Shown here one piece after another: positions 22,184-31,733 of a DNA stretch of 64,000 nucleotides. Where the stretch lies: positions 44,222,930-44,286,929 of the forward strand of contig NC_053148.1 in NCBI RefSeq assembly GCF_016808335.1, read 5' to 3'. Position 1 is the stretch's first letter. Every line of letters starts with the position of its first letter. The position numbers and the translations under genes were made by a program. Source of the stretch: Panicum virgatum (taxonomy: Eukaryota; Streptophyta; Magnoliopsida; Poales; Poaceae). Below the pieces are notes generated by a model. It ran no database searches. It was not told the origin of the DNA and saw only the letters and a list, made by a program, of their open reading frames with translations.

Positions 22184-24307
22184 CTACTTCTTCCCTTTCC
22201 TCCCCTGCTTTTGCTTCTTGGCGGGGGTGTTGAACTTGGGGTTGCTGCCCTCTGCGGGCGCATCCCCCTTTCGCTTGCTCGGCTTGTCGTCGAAGATGGC
22301 ACCAACAGCCTCCTCGCCGGCGGCGTAGTTGGTAGCGGCGTCGAACAACTCATTGGTGTTGGTGGGTCGGATTCTCGCAAGCTCGTGCACCAGGTTCCGG
22401 CACGTCGTACCCTTGAGGAAGGCGTTGATGACCTCGACATGGGTGACGCTAGGGAGCTCGGTGCATTGCTTGGAGAAGTGCCGCACGTAGTCGCGCAGGG
22501 ACTCGTTGGGCTTCTGGTGACACCCTTTGAGGTCCCAGGGATTCCCAGGGCGCACGTATGTGCCCTGGAAGTTGCCCACGAAGATCTTGACTAAGTCGGC
22601 CCAGTTGTGGATCTGGTCCACGGGCAAGTGCTCGAGCCACGTTCGTGTGGCATCAGCAAGGTGAAGAGGAAGGTTGCGGATGATGACTGCGTCTTCCGTC
22701 GCACCGCCTAGCTGGCACGCTAGGCGGTAGTCGTTGAGCCAGACTGCAGGATCTGTCTCGCTCGAGTATTTGACGAGGGTGGTGGGTTGTCGAAAACGCG
22801 GGGGAAAAGAAGCAGTTCGAATCTCCCGGCTAAACACCCGGGTGCCCGAAGGCTCCGGCGACTCACCCCTATCGTGCTCGGGATCGAAGCGTCCACCCCT
22901 TCGAGGGGTGTACTTCCTGCCATCGATGATATAGCGGGCGTCGCCGTCACCGGCGTGCCCGCGCGTGTCGTGGAGTCGCTCCCTCGCGGGAGGCCTTCTG
23001 ATGCGGTCGTGCACCGAGGGTGCCTTCGCACCAGGCGCTACGGCTGCCTTGCCCTTTCCTGCTGGTGGAGCGTGCACCGAAGCTTCGCGGTCCGGGTGCG
23101 CAGTCCCACAGGGATGCTCCGGGGCCTTCGAGCGCATCCGAGACGCAGAGCTCTCGGCCTGCTGCATGGTAGCTTGCTCGATGAGCACCTGTACCTCGCG
23201 GTGCAAGTTGCGGCCTGAAGGCATCGATGGCTCGGGCATGGCTTGGAGTAGGTAGGCCGCAGCGACGGGTTTTTCGCCGGCCGTCTTCAGTTCCGGTGGT
23301 TTGTCAACGTCGTCGTCGGCCAGGATGCGCTCCCGGGCAACGCGCGCTGCCGCCTGGGCATGTGCACCACACGTAGTGCGGTGCACAGATCCTGGGTCTG
23401 CCGACGCTGCTCGTCGAGCTTGGCTTGAAGCTCCTTGAGCTGCGCCAGCTGAGCTTGCCGCGCTGCCGAGCTTGACGAAGAAGAAAGGGGCTGTAGGCAG
23501 CTCCACCGGCTGGTTCGCCTGCGCATCCGCCCCGCCGTTCCCGTCATCACCCGGAGCGTTGTTGTCTTGCCCGTCCGCCAGCTGGACCATGAAGCACTCC
23601 CGGGCGGGATCGTAATCCCCCTCGCTGGAGTCTTCGGAGCAGGTGAGGCAGTAAGCCATCGCCAGCTGGAACGAGCGGAAAGTGTTGGGGTCGCGGACCC
23701 CGGAGTAGTCCTCGGCCTCTTTGGCCGTGAAGTTGTTCATGAAGAAGTTGACATCGTCGGCGATCCAGCTCGCCGTTCCGGGGTAGAATTCGTCAGGAGA
23801 CGACGCGATGAGGCTGCGGATCGACAGAAGATGATGACCCAGCAGATCCTCATACTCAGTGAAGATAGTGCTGATTGAAGAGGCGTAGGTGGCAGCGTTG
23901 AGCATCCCGAAGGGAAAGGGCGACGGCGAGGTCGAGCCCCCCCTGGGAAGCACTGATGCTACAGCAGATGACGGTGCCGGCGCCGATGACGCCGAGGCAC
24001 GTGATGACGAGGTGATGGCCCCATCCGCCGTGATGCTGAGTTGCGACATGCCAGCCTCGACCCACGTGGGGGAGCTGTGGCGTGCCGCACGGCGCCGCTC
24101 CGCGCGTGCTCGTCGCGAATGGTGGCCCGAGCGCCTGTTGCGCTGGGCTAATGAAGTCGAAGTGACGGGGTTGTGTCTGGGCGAGAGGAGCTGCATGAGG
24201 TAACCGTTGCCGGTTGCTCTGAACTCGAGACTCCTGAACCAGATCACGTATCCAGCTGGGAGCGGATCCGAGACACCCATGGGGTATGGGTTGGATCTGC
24301 CCGCCAT
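22184..24307 (-). CDS. Gag of element Y, open over 707 residues
   Basis: The longest uninterrupted frame in the window. It starts MAGRSNPYPMG, 67 bp after the LTR end and just downstream of the PBS. The N-terminal part is low-complexity and Ser/Ala-rich. A central coiled-coil region is followed by the retrotransposon gag (capsid) domain (PF03732-like) with NYRLACQLGGATEDAVIIRN and LADATRTWLEHLP, and a basic tail ending KQKQGRKGKK. The frame closes with a TAG where X has a Gln codon. The cysteine motif CPYHKGPVNHTLEQC lies beyond it. Gag would form the particle that packages element RNA. It survives although PR and RT of the same element have lost catalytic Asp. Confidence 0.82.
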   Translation of the reverse strand: MAGRSNPYPMGVSDPLPAGYVIWFRSLEFRATGNGYLMQLLSPRHNPVTSTSLAQRNRRSGHHSRRARAERRRAARHSSPTWVEAGMSQLSITADGAITSSSRASASSAPAPSSAVASVLPRGGSTSPSPFPFGMLNAATYASSISTIFTEYEDLLGHHLLSIRSLIASSPDEFYPGTASWIADDVNFFMNNFTAKEAEDYSGVRDPNTFRSFQLAMAYCLTCSEDSSEGDYDPARECFMVQLADGQDNNAPGDDGNGGADAQANQPVELPTAPFFFVKLGSAASSAGAAQGASSQARRAASADPGSVHRTTCGAHAQAAARVARERILADDDVDKPPELKTAGEKPVAAAYLLQAMPEPSMPSGRNLHREVQVLIEQATMQQAESSASRMRSKAPEHPCGTAHPDREASVHAPPAGKGKAAVAPGAKAPSVHDRIRRPPARERLHDTRGHAGDGDARYIIDGRKYTPRRGGRFDPEHDRGESPEPSGTRVFSREIRTASFPPRFRQPTTLVKYSSETDPAVWLNDYRLACQLGGATEDAVIIRNLPLHLADATRTWLEHLPVDQIHNWADLVKIFVGNFQGTYVRPGNPWDLKGCHQKPNESLRDYVRHFSKQCTELPSVTHVEVINAFLKGTTCRNLVHELARIRPTNTNELFDAATNYAAGEEAVGAIFDDKPSKRKGDAPAEGSNPKFNTPAKKQKQGRKGKK

Positions 24308-24355
24308 CCCTGGAGATCAAATGGGAACAAGAGAGAAAATGTCACGCAGCGGACC

Positions 24356-24373
24356 CCTACCTAGCGCGCCAAC
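24356..24373 (-). other. Primer binding site of element Y
   Basis: Reading on the minus strand, GTTGGCGCGCTAGGTAG follows the LTR end directly. This equals the PBS of X except for one base. The complementary tRNA is not assigned. Confidence 0.65.
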
Positions 24374-24679
24374 TGTCGGTGTCCCGACCCAGGGGTCCGG
24401 ATCCCAACTAGTAAATGCTGCGTGTTTTCTCGTCCCAGATGTTGATGCAAGAGGCAACACAGTAACGCACGGGTTTATCCTGGTTCCGTCTGCGGGGCCA
24501 TACGTCCAGCAAGAGAGTGTGCGAGGGCACTGTATTATCCTGCACCCGGAGTGCTTGCAGTAGGGGGTACAAGCAAGGTGAGAGAGGGAGGGAAGCTCCC
24601 AGGTCCCTGCTAGAAGAGAAGTCGGTTGAGGTGTGTGTTCAGTGGTACAGAGAGTATAGCGACGATTGCGATTGCGAGT
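24374..24679 (-). repeat. LTR 3'-end fragment of element Y (R/U5-like)
   Basis: About 306 bp homologous to the PBS-side end of the X LTR (start TGTCGGTGTCCCGACCC on the + strand). It stops at 24679, next to a GCGATTGCGATTGCGAG stretch, and RT of X begins. By length it ends within a few tens of bases of where transcription should start downstream of the LTR TATA box. Confidence 0.75.
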
Positions 24680-25262
24680 ATGCCTCTACGTTCCGCCCGA
24701 GATGATCCCTGAAAACATGGAGTATACACCGCTGATATGTAGCTCCGGCGTTTCTGAGGCCAAAGGGCATCGTGACGTAGCAGTACATGCCGAAAGGTGT
24801 GATAAAAGAAGTCGCGAGCTGGTCGGACTCTTTCATCTTGATTTGGTGGTAACCGGAGTAAGCATCAAGAAAGGATAAAAGTTCGCATCCCGTAGTTGAA
24901 TCTATGGTTTGATCAATGTGCGGCAAAGGAAAGGGAACCTTCGGACATACTTTATTTAAACTAGTGTAGTCTACGCACATCCGCCAACTCCCATTCTTTT
25001 TCTTCACTAATACAGGATTAGCTAGCCACTCGGGATGGAATACTTCCTTGATCAATCCGGCCGCCAGAAGTTTCTGCAGCTCCTCGCCAATCGCCCGGCG
25101 CTTGAGCTCGTCGAAACATCGTAGGCGCTGCTTCACCGACTTGGAGTTGGGTCGGATATCAAGGGAGTGCTTGGCGACCTCCCTCGGTATGCCAGACATG
25201 TCCGAGGGGCTCCACGCAAAGATGTCTGCGTTGGCGCGGAGAAAGTCGATGAGCACCACTTC
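24680..25262 (-). pseudogene. Reverse transcriptase fragment of element X
   Basis: The N-terminal half of RT is nearly intact, with NPVLVKKKNGSWRMCVDY, FLDAYSGYHQIKM (motif A Asp present) and MPFGLRNAGATYQ. It is cut exactly after RNVEAY, just before the YVDD catalytic motif, where the Y LTR fragment is joined. RNase H and the INT zinc domain of X are absent. Confidence 0.88.
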
Positions 25263-25985
25263 CTATTTGCTGTCGAGGATAGCGCTGACCTGCAATGCCT
25301 TGTCGTCGGAGCGATTCGGGTCGAGAGGCACCTTCTAGATACCCTCGGCGGGTTCGAAGCTGCCCGCGTGTCGGTGCGTGGAGTCCAAGGCCTCGCTTTC
25401 CATTTTGTCGAGGGTGGCTGTGAGGGCCTCATCCTCCGCTTGAGCCTCCGCGTGCTCAACGCACTCGACATCGCACTCGTAGGCCTGCTCGAACGAAGAG
25501 CCGACGGTGATGACACCCTTCCGACCCGGCATCTTTAGCTTGAGGTAGGTGTAGTTGGGGATGGCCATGAACTTGGCGTAACAGGGACGACCAAGAATGG
25601 CGTGATAGGATCCCCGAAACCCCACCACCTCAAAGCTGACCACTTCCTTGCGGAAGTTGGCTACTGTGCCGAAGCAGACGGGTATATCGATCTGGCCGAG
25701 GGGTTGGACTCGCTTCCCCGGCGCAACGCTATGAAATGGCGACTTGCTGGGGTGAAGCTTATTCAATCCAATCCCCATGAGCTCCAAGGTGTGGGCGTAC
25801 ATGATGTTGAGGCTGCTGCCTCCGTCCATGAGCACCTTGGAGAAGCGGGTGTTGCTGATGATGGGGTCGATAACAAGCGGGTACCGTCCCGGGTGTGGGA
25901 CGTAGTCGGGGTGGTCCTCGCGGCCAAAGGAAATGGTGTCCTTCAACCAGTCAAGGTAGGATGGCGTGGCCTTGGACGGCGCTCG
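25263..25985 (-). pseudogene. Protease region of element X
   Basis: Aspartic protease with the intact active-site motif MDGGSSLNIMYAHTL and the ILGRPCYAKF region. It is followed by the DAEAQ-type acidic linker leading to RT. Stops are at 25335 (AAG-equivalent codon in Y) and at the shared amber 25263-25265. Confidence 0.82.
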
Positions 25986-28469
25986 CGCTTGCGCTGCTGA
26001 GAGGTCATGTTCGTCGTTGGTCCTCCAAAGATGAAGAAGGCGTTCTCCACCGGGGGGAACTCGTCATCTCCACCTTTGTCGCCAGTATCCTTCTTCTTGT
26101 CCTCGTCGCGATGCGCGACGCGGTTGTAGTACTTCCTGAGCATTTCGCACTGCTCGAGGGTTTGGTTGACCGAGCCCTTGTGGTGTGGGCACGGCTTCTT
26201 GAGCATGTCATCGAATAGGCCGCCTCCACCTCGAGGGGGGCCTCGAGGTCCTTTGCGGTTCAGGGCGGCGACGAAGGCCTCGTCGGAGTCTTTCGCCTGC
26301 CCCGGTCCACACTGGATTGGTGGGGCTTGCTTCTTCCCTTTCTTCCCTCGCTTTTGTTTCTTGGCGGGGGCATTGATCTTGGCGTTGCCGCCCTCTGCGG
26401 GCGCATCTTCCTTGCGCTTGTTTGGGTTGTCATCGAAAATGGCGCCAACTGCCTCCTCGCAGGCGGTGTAGTTGGTGGCGGCATCGAACAACTCATTAGT
26501 GTTGGCGGGACGGCTTCACGCAAGCTCGTGCACCAGGTTCCTGCACGTCGTGCCCTCGAGGAAGGTGTTGATGACCTCGACGTGGGTGACGCTGGGGAGC
26601 TCAGTGCATTGCTTGGAGAAGCACCGCACGTGGTCGCGCAGGGACTCATTGGGATTCTGCCGACACCCTTTGAGGTCCCAGGAGTTTCCAGGGTGCACGT
26701 ACGTGCCCTGGAAGTTGCCCACGATGATCTGGACTAAGTCGGCCCAGTTGTGGATCTGGTCCGCGGGAAAGTGCTCGAGCCACATTCGTGTGGCGTCAGC
26801 AAGGTGAAGGGGAAGGTTGCGGATGATGATCGCGTCTTCCGTCGCACCGCCCAGCTGGCATGCTAGGCGGTAGTGGTTGAGCCAGACTACGGGATCGGTC
26901 TCGCCTGAGTACTTGATGAGGGTGGTGGGCTGTCGAAAGCGCGGGGGAAAAGAAGCGGTACGAATCTCCCGGCTGAACACCCGGGTGCCCGGAGGCTTCG
27001 GTGACTCGCCCCTGTCGTCCTCGGGGTCGAAGCGTCCACCCCGTCGAGGGGTGTACTTCCTGCCGTTGACGATGTAGCGGGCGTCGCCATCGCCGTCGCC
27101 GTCATGCCCGCGCGTGTCGTGGAGTCGCTCCCTTGTGGGAGCCTTTCCGATGCGGTCAGGCATCGAGGGTGCCTTCGCATCATGCGCTGTGGCTGCCTTT
27201 CCCTTCCCTCCTGGTGGAGTGTGCACCGAAACCTCGTGGTCCTGCCATACAGTCCCACCGGGCTACTTCGGGACTATCGAGCGCATGCGAGACGCAGAGC
27301 GCTTGGCCTGCTGCACAACAGCTTGCTCGATGAGCGCCTGTGCCTCGCGGCGCAGGTTGCGACCCGAAGTCGTCGACGGCTCGAGCATCGCTTGGAGTAG
27401 GTAGGCCGCAGCGACGAGTTTTTCGCCAGCCGTTTTCAGTTCCGGAGGTTTGTCGACGTTCTCATCGGCTAGGATCCGCTCCCGGGCAATACGTGCCGCC
27501 ACCTGGGCATGTGCGTCACGCGCGGTGCACTGTTGCTCGAGTGCGGTGCGCAGCTCCTGAGTCTGCCGACGCTGCTCGTCGAGCTTGTCTTGAAGCTCCT
27601 TGAGCTGCGCCAGCTGTGCTTGCCGCGCCGCCAAGCTTGACGAAGAAGAAGGGGCCGCAGCCGGCACCACCGGTTGGTTTGCCTGCGCGTCTGCCCCGCC
27701 GTTCCCGTCATCACCCGGAGCATTGTCCTCTTGCCCGTCCGCGAGCTGGACCATGAAGCACTCACGGGTGGGATCGTAATCCCCTCGCTGGAGTCCTCGG
27801 AGCAGGTGAGGTAGTAAGCCGCCGCGAGCAGGAACGAGCGGAAAGCGTCGGGGTTGCGAACCCCGGAGTAGTCCTCGGCCTCCTCGGCCGTGAAGTTGTC
27901 CATGAAGAAGCTGATGTCGTCGGCGATCGAGCTCGCCGTCTCGGGGTAGGAGTTGTTACGAGACAATGCGATGAGGTTGCGGATCGACAGGAGGTGATGA
28001 CACAGCAGATCCTCATACTCGGCGAAGTTGGTGCTGGACGAAGAGGAGTAAGAGCCAGCGTTGCGCATCCCAAAGGGGAAGGGCGACGCCGCAGTCGCGC
28101 CCTCCCGGGAGGCACTAGGGCTGCAGTCGATGATGGTGCCGGCGTAGCTGACGCCGAAGCACGTGATGACGAAGCGGTGGCCCCATCGACCGCGATGCTG
28201 AGCTGTGACATGGCAACCTCAACCCACATGGGGGAGCTGAGGCATGCCGCCCGGCGCCGCTCCACGCGCTCCTGTAGCGAGTGCTGGCCCAAGCGCCTGT
28301 TGCGCCGGGCTAGTGAAGTCGGAGTGTCAGGGTTGCGTCTGGGCGAGAGGAGCTCCATGAGGTAACCGTTGCCGGTTGCTCTGAACTCAAGACTCCGGAA
28401 CTAAATCACGTATCCTGCTGGGAGCGAATCTGAGACGCCCATGGGGAATGGGTTGGATCTGCTCGCCAT
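25986..28469 (-). pseudogene. Gag of element X
   Basis: Homologous to Y gag over its length, starting MASRSNPFPMG at 28469. It includes the capsid domain (NHYRLACQLGGATEDAI, LADATRMWLEHFP) and a cysteine-His motif CPHHKGSVNQTLEQC upstream of PR. It is broken by a TAG near 28402, where Y has a Trp codon, and by frameshifts near 27760, 27230 and 26510. It keeps a segment before PR that Y has lost. Confidence 0.82.
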
Positions 28470-28512
28470 CCCTGGAGATCAAATGGGAACAAAAGAGAGA
28501 ATGTCACGCAGC

Positions 28513-28534
28513 GGCCCCTACCTGGCGCGCCAAC
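28513..28534 (-). other. Primer binding site of element X
   Basis: Read on the minus strand, the LTR end CCGACA is followed by GTTGGCGCGCCAGGTAGGGG. This position and TGGCGC core are typical of gypsy PBSs. It fixes the transcription direction of X as minus. Confidence 0.75.
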
Positions 28535-30046
28535 TGTCGGTGCCCTGACCCGGCGGTTCGGACCCAACCAGTGATGATGTTGTGTGTTCCTTATCCCAGA
28601 TGTTGATGCAAGAGGCAATATAGTAACACACGGGTTTATCCTGGTTCCGGCCGTGGGGCCGTACATCCAGCAAAGGGGTGTGCGAGAGCACTGTACTATC
28701 TTGCACCGGAGGTGCCTGTAGTAGGGGGTACAGGCGAGGCGAGAGAGGGAGGGAAGCTCCCAAGTCTCTGCTAGAGAAGGAGTTGATTGAGGCGAGTGCC
28801 AAAATCGGGTTTCAGATGAGCGTGTGTGCTCTGCTAGTAGTACGAAACGTTGTGTCCTACTGAATGGGCCGATCGCGACCCCCTTAAAGGAAGCACACCT
28901 CCTCCTTTTATAGACACAAGGAGGGACGGTGTATATGCGCAGGGGATCGTGAAAGTCGTCGTCTTTTCCCCGAATCGCGGGGATGCAGTGGTCGAGCACT
29001 GTGGGAAGTACACTGTGGGGCATGGCGTTGGGCGTGGCAGTCGTCCTGGGCATCATCCTCGGTCTTGCGGAGATCACGCCGGCGTCCTGATAGCCCCAGC
29101 AGGCGGCGTGGTCGTCACTGTAGGGTGTACCGTCTTCCAGGTGTGACGTGGCAGCGTTCCGTGGGCCCTGTAGGCCAGGGTCTTGCATATATATGTGCGC
29201 CAGCGGTAGTGGGGCACGTGGCGGTCCCGGGCCCCCCCTGGGTGGAGTGCTAGCGCATGCGCTAAGAGGGTCCGGGAGTCACGTGGAGCTCCCGGACCCC
29301 TCGAGGGGGGAGGTCCGGGCCTCCGGCTGCTAGTGCTGAGCATCCCTCCTTGGGGGACACGTGGCGGCGCCGGATCCCTTCCCGAGCAGGGGACGGGTCC
29401 GGGGCCGTTGGTGTGGTGAGGTGGAGTCCGGACAGCTGGAGTTGGCAGAATAGTAACGGGAGCTGTGCCGAGCACGTCTCGTACCGCGTCGCAGGTTCCC
29501 ACAGTGTTGCCACAGCGTCCGGGATGGCGGAGCAGTGACCGGAGTTGGCGGACGGGACTTCGGTCATAGCCACTGTGGGGAATGGCGGCCTGACGTCTTC
29601 TGACCTGGGCGCTGTGGAGGAGTGGTTGGCATTTAATGCCTCCGTACGACGGGCGGGTGAGCGGAAGGGCCGTTTGTCCTTTTCGTCAAGGGGTGGCCTC
29701 GAGCGAGATGGAGATGATTTGCCCCGCTCGAGGGTAGGTTCGCTACCCTCGAGTGAGGCGGAGACGATTCGCCTCCCCGAGGGTAGGCTCGCTACCCTCA
29801 AGCGAGGCGTAGACGCGGGGCGCGGTCGAGGGTCTCGATGGGAGCCCTCGAGCGAGACGGAGATCACCCCGCGGGTCCGAGGGGGGTGCAGATGGGCCGC
29901 GTGTTAGGCTTCTTTGAGTCCTTTCCTTTTTTCTAGATTGGAAGGAGGTCGTAGGTCTTCGTGGGCTCAGTTGCCTAATATGTGTTTGCGTTTTTAGGGT
30001 GATTTTAGTACCCCGATTAGGATGCCCCTAATCGTGGTCCACGACA
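28535..30046 (-). repeat. Element X right LTR (5' LTR in element sense), 1512 bp
   Basis: It runs from TGTCGGTG to CCACGACA (+ strand), i.e. TGTCGTGG..CACCGACA in element sense. In element sense it reads U3, the TATA box (28904-28912), R and U5, then the PBS. U3 contains about two and a half copies of a ~50-bp unit of the type TCGAGCGAGAYGGAGAYGAT..GGTAGGTTCGCTACCC at 29697-29812; the left LTR keeps only one before it diverges. TSD CCGTT follows at 30047-30051. Confidence 0.92.
28904..28912 (-). promoter_or_regulatory. TATA box of element X LTR promoter
   Basis: The minus strand reads TATAAAAGG. The inferred cap site, 25-35 bp on, is near 28880, giving an R+U5 of roughly 345 bases before the PBS. 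Confidence 0.6.
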
Positions 30047-30069
30047 CCGTTATTCATGCTTTAGAACTC

Positions 30070-30445
30070 TGTCGGTGTTTACCGCCAAACCTGCTCATGG
30101 ATACCCTTAGCAGTAAGGTTTGTAGGTAGGGATCGACGGCTCTGGAACTCGATGGTGCAAGGAACACAAAGATTTAGACAAGCTCGGGCCGCGAGTTGCG
30201 TAATACCCTACGTCCTGTGTGGTGGTTTGTATTGCCTTAGGTGTTGATGTGTTTCGAGGAGGTACCTGCCCGCCCTTATATATCCGGAGGGACAGGGTTA
30301 CATGGAAAGTCCTAGCCGAGTACAGTTGGAGTCCTACTACAGCACGATCGGGTAGTTTCCTTTGTACTGCAGCTAGTTCTACGCCTATTTAGGTAGTTTA
30401 CAAGAGAGGTAAGGTACATCCATTAGCTATTCCTTACTCTAGAAC
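30070..30445 (-). repeat. LTR fragment of another gypsy family
   Basis: Starts TGTCGGTGTTTACCGCC, a typical LTR terminus. It contains TATATAAG on the minus strand at 30275-30282. No second LTR, PBS or target duplication can be found, so it is a solo or truncated LTR with an uncertain right edge. Confidence 0.4.
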
Positions 30446-31145
30446 ATTCTATGCCTATAAACAGTTCCGCTGCCCCGGGTCTGACAAACTCCTTTGTTTT
30501 TTCAGTAGCATCTTGTGATACTTGAAGATATCTCTCCTGCACAGTAACCCTTTCGCTAGTCAGCTTCCGTAACACTTCATTCCTTGTTTGTTTTTCAGGA
30601 TCCTGCTGACAAGAAGGTGATCGTTTGTGATGACAAGCTGTCAGGAACCTGAAGACCTCTCCTTTCAGTTTCATCAGAGCTCAATGGGTTCATTCAGACG
30701 CGGTCCCTAGGCTGTAGCAGATACCGGTCTACCAAGGCCCAAGGAGAAGCGTTTATTGTCGATCCGACGGTCGGCATTCATTAATGTAATCCATGTTGCT
30801 GTAACGTTCATATCTTGTTAAAGAGGCTCCAAGCAGCCTGGACATGATAGGGATGAAGAAGATATTATCTAAGAACTCTAGTTAGTTGTAGCAGTAGTTC
30901 TCTAGGCATCGTCGCCGGCGGCCTTGTATCTGTGACCCTTTATCGATTCAGTGAAGTGGATCTAATACCTACTAATTCGTGTTCCTCTCTATTCTTCCAT
31001 TTTGGCCTTGTATCTGTGACCCTTTATCGATTCAGTGAAGTGGATCTATTACCTACTAATTCGTGTTCCTCTCTGTTCTTCCATTTTCCCCCTTTGGTTT
31101 TTCCTCTAGATTTCTCCAATCCTATCACAAGCTGAATGTCATGTT
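30446..31145. other. Unassigned DNA with a possible terminal exon and an 84-bp tandem duplication
   Basis: At 30598, TTTTTCAG precedes an open stretch reading DPADKKVIVCDDKLSGT and then a stop. It has the look of a last exon followed by a 3' UTR, but no upstream exon can be linked and no family is recognised. An 84-bp unit is duplicated in tandem at 30921-31004 and 31005-31088 with only a few differences. Confidence 0.3.
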
Positions 31146-31544
31146 TGTTGTGATCCTGGGTGGCAGAGCCAGACTACGATAGATCACAACTTATATATTA
31201 AATACTTAGAAACTATGAGACTACCATTTACAAAACACTTATTTTATTACAACATAAGAGTATTACACAAGAGTACACAACACACCCTCTCTTTGTGGCT
31301 ATCCTAGCACTCACCCTTCTCATCTACCATACTTTTAGATAGATGGATGGCAAGGAGGAGGTTCTCTATTTATAGGCTAAGGGGGGTCATATGGTGGTGA
31401 CATTTGTCCCTCTCTTCTATAGAATTCCTATATATTACAAGATTTTCTAAGTTATTTATTACTAATTCTAGAGTACTTCATAAAAATATCTTCTTATTGC
31501 CTTGTGGAAAATACTCTATAAGGTTGCCTTGCATTCTTCCAACA
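31146..31544 (-). repeat. Probable Copia-type 3' LTR
   Basis: Bounded by TGTTGTGATC and TTCCAACA on the + strand. On the minus strand it is preceded by a purine tract (TTGAGAGGGAG) directly before TGTTGG, as a polypurine tract before a 3' LTR. A stub of internal sequence continues to about 31665. No target duplication is seen, so the element is truncated. Confidence 0.45.
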
Positions 31545-31733
31545 CTCCCTCTCAAGGAAAATTTCTATCCAGATTTATTTTGCAGACCATGCCGAGTAAA
31601 AGAGTTAGATATGCCATATATGTTTGGGTCGGTTATTTTTAAAATAAAATTTAAAATAGATTAAAAGTAAAAAAACTATTCTCTCCTAGGCAATCTCCCA
31701 CGTGGCCGCGTACACGAGGCCCTGTGGTGCAGT

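Larger units (their letters stand above)
14240..24679 (-). mobile_element. Element Y: sibling Tat-type element fragment inside X
   Basis: About 10.4 kb in the same orientation as X. In element sense it has a ~306-bp LTR 3' end, PBS, gag, PR, RT, RNase H, a second RNase H, INT, and then the antisense gene cut in the middle of exon 1. Its LTR piece is clearly more diverged from X's LTRs than they are from each other. Y is therefore a sibling, not a simple tandem copy of X. It has neither a complete LTR nor any visible target duplication. It is therefore not an ordinary nested insertion; see the findings on template switching. Confidence 0.8.
5446..30046 (-). mobile_element. Element X: composite Tat-type Ty3/gypsy retrotransposon
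   Basis: A 24.6-kb insertion on the minus strand. Its outer LTRs both start TGTCGGTG on the + strand, and the right one ends CCACGACA. The 5-bp duplication CCGTT flanks it exactly (5441-5445 and 30047-30051). In element orientation it has the 5' LTR (right), PBS, gag, PR and the first half of RT. A long internal piece of the sibling element Y follows, then INT, an antisense gene and the truncated 3' LTR (left). Dual RNase H in Y and an antisense 'putative gypsy-type transposon' ORF after INT place it in the Tat lineage (compare RIRE2 and Grande). X itself lacks the rest of RT, RNase H and the start of INT, about 1.65 kb judged against Y. The LTRs differ by roughly 6-7% by eye, so the insertion is millions of years old. 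Confidence 0.9.

Noticed and set aside
14240..24679. Y as a normal nested insertion with its own LTR pair
   Set aside because: Only one ~306-bp LTR end is present, there is no 3' LTR, and no direct repeat is seen at 24679 and ~14240.
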